Shown here: positions 60,930 to 64,000 of the stretch, piece after piece
Numbering within the stretch: position 1 is the stretch's first letter
How the letters are laid out: each line of letters begins with the position of its first letter
Source: Sipunculus nudus
Taxonomy: Eukaryota > Annelida > Sipuncula > Golfingiida > Sipunculidae
Assembly (NCBI GenBank): GCA_026874595.1
Contig: CM049307.1
Span: forward strand, 45,133,678 to 45,197,677
Direction of reading: 5' to 3'
Length of the DNA: 64,000 nucleotides
Program-made: the position numbers and the translations under genes
Notes under the pieces: model-generated
The model's database searches: none
What the model was told of the DNA's origin: nothing
The model's input: the letters and a program-made list of their open reading frames with translations, nothing else

Positions 60930-61385
60930 CTGTTGTTGGTTCACGGAGGTTTCAATTTCGTGAAAATCGCGAAAGGGAAATAATTCGCGAAAATGAAATC
61001 GTTGTGAATAATGTGCCTCACCAACACAGGGGAATGGTCATTTATAATATGGCCGCATTGGCATTTTATGCATGTTATCCACGCGATAGTAGGTTCCAGT
61101 AGGTTCAAAGGTCGAAAGGCAAAAGACATCATGGCTATTAACATATATTTTATGTTACATGTAAATCAAAGAAAGACAATATCAGCTCTTCGTATTTTCT
61201 GCCTTTAGGTTACAATAATTTGTACTCGTTGTCATAGGCTTTTGGAAAATTCTTAAGATTGAGCGCGCTTAGGAAAAAATGTGACTATGAATGTACAAAA
61301 ATGAGATCGCGAAAATGAGATCGCGAAACAATGAAAACATTGAAATCGCGAAATATTGGCCTCGCAAATATAAAGGCAACCACAG
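60930..61385. mobile_element. MITE-like element with TA target site (S3 block)
   Basis: Duplicate of 29821-30270, TA on both sides. Confidence 0.6.
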
Positions 61386-61419
61386 TATATATAGCCTGCA
61401 TGCAAAACATGACAGAGCT

Positions 61420-61945
61420 ATTTTTTATTCGCCCGTCACATGACGGGAGTATTATTGTGTACCCACCATCATTAACTTTAGTGTCGCCGCAATAACTTAC
61501 CGGGACTTTGATGGATTTAAACCAAACTCACCATAACTACTTACAAACTGATTATCTCGCCAGAGTTCAATTATGGGCAAAATGCACGCATATTTAATAA
61601 GAGCATGGGTCACTAGACCTTTTGGTGTCGCTGCGATAACTTACAATAAATATGAAGGGTTTTTATAAAACTCATCAGAATTGATAATCAATAAAATATC
61701 TCGCCTATGTTCGATTTCCAGCAAAATCCACGCATATTTATTGATGTAAGAGGTCACTGCACTTTGGTGACTCACGAAAAATCCTATGCATTTTCATGGA
61801 AATCATTATACATATTTACCAACAGTTTCTCACCTGAATTACATTCTCATCAAAATTCGCGCATGTTTAACTAGGTCAGAGGTCGCCCGATACACGACAG
61901 GCGTATTATGCACGTTTGCGGCGCTCTTGTTCCATCTTGCCCGTA
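61420..61945. repeat. Dispersed repeat R3 (S3 block)
   Basis: Duplicate of 30300-30825. Confidence 0.55.
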
Positions 61946-62139
61946 TCATTCAACGTGTTTCACTCGTTCAAACGGAATCTGAATGGCTGTTAAAAGAGTG
62001 ATCTCTGCCCAAGTAAGAGCATAAAGGTATAATTCTAATTATACCTCCATGGTAGGAGCTTTCATGCAAAAGTGACCTGAACCTGTAGTTAACACTAATT
62101 TATTGCCTCCGCCCAGAGGGTATGTATTCATCTCCGTCC

Positions 62140-62278
62140 GTGTGTGTGTGTGTGTGTGTGTGGTGGTAGCAAAGAAAATTATGATATTCGAGGAGTGGGG
62201 GGGGGGGGGGGTCATTTATTTTTCTGTCATGCCAGTGATTTAAGCAGAAGGATACTTTCATCCGGGGGGGGGGGGGGG
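62140..62278. repeat. GT run and two poly-G runs (S3 block)
   Basis: Duplicate of 31029-31160 with longer GT and G runs. Confidence 0.85.
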
Positions 62279-62393
62279 CAGATGAGCCCGTCCAGAGCTG
62301 CCCCTTTCTTAAATTTATCAAACAAATCTTGCCTTGTCGATCATTTTCTGTTTTTTACTTCTGCACTCATACGGATGTCCGCCTCATATTTTT

Positions 62394-64000
62394 AGCGAAC
62401 CTGTGATGGTGTGTGGTCCGGCATCCGTCGTCCGTCGTCTGTACATTAACCCATACTATCTCGAAAACGACAGGCGCTAGCATCACGAAATTTTATGCAA
62501 AAAAAAATAGCTATTTAAAAACTCTATCGGATTTTGCTTATTTTTAGCTAACTGTATTTTCTTAGATTTAATAGAGAAAAAGCTAAAAAGCCTTTGAAAA
62601 TCTTCTCCTCCAAAAAGGTCATGCCAAATTGTTCAATATTTCACAGAAATAATCTCTTATACCATCTCTCTCAAGTTTGTTCGAATGGTACCAGTTCGAT
62701 GATTTTTTTGCAGAGTTACAGGAGGTTGAACTTTGTCATCTGTCAAAAAAGCATACTAAAATTTCAATCTTTGAAAAGGCTGGAGCTATTATCACCAAAT
62801 TTTATGACAATGTTGGTCGCATGAGTCATATCTGAAATTGAGGTATTGGTGGCGCCACCTGCATCGGCCTTTTTTGTACGGTGGTCGTCAGTGCCTATAT
62901 CATACTGAGGGCTACAAAGAACTTCTTCTCCTCCAAAAAGGTCATGCCAAATTGTTCAATATTTCACAGAAATAATCTCAAATTGCTTAATATCGCACAG
63001 AAATGATCCTAGGGTAGTGCTTTCTGAAGTTTGTTCAAATGGTCTCTGTTTAGTGACTTTTGGCTGAGTTATGGGAAGCTGATCGATCGCAAATTTATTC
63101 ATATGCCATAACAGCCCTTTTTAGCTCAGTGGCTACAAAGATCTTCTACTCAAAAACCACTGGGCCAAATTCTTTAATCTGACACATTAATTATCCTCAG
63201 ATGTTGATAATTCACGTTGTTCAATGGTTTTGGTTCAGTGCTTTTTTGGCTGAGTTACGGGAAGCTGAACTTCGCCAGTTTGCTTTATCTTCCTATATGA
63301 GTGGTAAACCTGCAAAACATTTTTCGACTGACGCAACTGAAGCTTATTTGTTTAATATATTACAAGGATAATTCCCACAATAATTCTCATAATAATTGTC
63401 GTTCATGGTTCCACATGAATGATTTTTGCCTGAATTATGGAGATTGAATTGAGACATTTTCCCATATATGTTAGCTGTGTGAAGCAGTTACATCTAGCCT
63501 GGCACCAGTTTATCAGCACCTATAACATCATGCCACTAGATTTCAGGTTAAATAGCTTGGCAGACTCCAAATTGTTCAGATTTTGCAACAGGCCAAAGGT
63601 CAGCCTGGATCTATTTATAGCTTTGGCAGACTTAGCAACTGTATCAGATTAGGCAACAGGTCAAGAGTTCACTCAGTGCAGCCAGGGACAGGTCAAAAGT
63701 TCAGCCAGTCTAGCCAGGTGCAGTTCTAGAGTTCACTCAGTGCAGTAGCTTGAGCCAGCAATTTGTCACAGTTCACTCGGAACAACTGCTTTTCTCACCT
63801 AAGCCTGGTCAGCCCCGTGCATCAAACTCGAGAAGTTTGATGTATTGGCCTGATATTTTGACCTTTCTGTGATGGCTTTCTCGTTCACAAGACTGGTGTC
63901 GCCACCTACAATGACTATTGCACAATGTATGTGCCTGCTTATTTCTCCAGAGGAATTTGATATATCAACCTGGAATTGGGCAAATTTATACATATCATAA
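62394..64000. repeat. Dispersed repeat R1 and related material, cut by window end
   Basis: Duplicate of 31263 onward. It contains an extra partial copy of its own segment at about 62925-62985. No gene seen to the right edge. Confidence 0.55.

Noticed and set aside
62144-62395. Glycine-rich frame in the poly-G region
   Set aside because: Low-complexity translation of GT and G runs.

Overview
The window is eukaryotic nuclear DNA: AT-rich and intron-rich, with short phase-consistent exons, GT-AG splice sites, intronic satellites, SINE- and MITE-like elements and no operons. The general look (dispersed repeats full of CGCGAA and 'TATCTCAGG..GTTTGACC' strings, tandem gene duplication) suggests a marine lophotrochozoan, probably a mollusc. 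This is a guess from style, not from a database match.

Layout. S1 (about 2.1-7.3 kb, + strand) is the 3' end of an SLC22-family organic ion transporter gene, with four exons that join in frame. From 11 kb on, a seven-exon gene (C) on the - strand is repeated five times: C1 11.0-15.7, C2 19.2-23.6, C3 34.3-39.1, C4 42.6-47.1 and C5 50.3-54.8 kb. Two truncated SLC22 copies, S2 (26.6-28.6 kb) and S3 (57.8-59.7 kb), separate or close the groups, so the order is S1-C1-C2-S2-C3-C4-C5-S3.

Gene C encodes a predicted 316-residue protein with an N-terminal CBM20 starch/glycogen-binding domain, a middle region I cannot assign, two tandemly duplicated 36-residue lysine-ended segments (exons 5 and 6) and a basic C-terminal tail. 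C1, C3 and C4 are open through every exon. C2 and C5 each carry a different one-base frameshift in exon 2. S2 and S3 share a 10-base exon deletion that removes the AELYPT motif and leads to an early stop.

Every C copy has an intron between exons 5 and 6 filled by a 66-bp minisatellite (15 to 21 copies), itself a trimer of 22-bp monomers. Every copy also has a cluster of CRE/ATF-like ACGTCA sites 160-240 bp upstream of the start codon. The C-C spacers carry a tRNA-like locus with an arginine-type body and a CTG (glutamine) anticodon. Sequence spacing (C1 to C3 +23,385; C2 to C5 +31,277; S2 to S3 about +31,110-31,190) indicates a recent duplication of a [C-(C)-C-S] block.

The most interesting content is the CBM20 gene family itself, its internal exon duplication and higher-order intronic satellite, and the chimeric tRNA-like locus. 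The rest is mostly repeats, described region by region.
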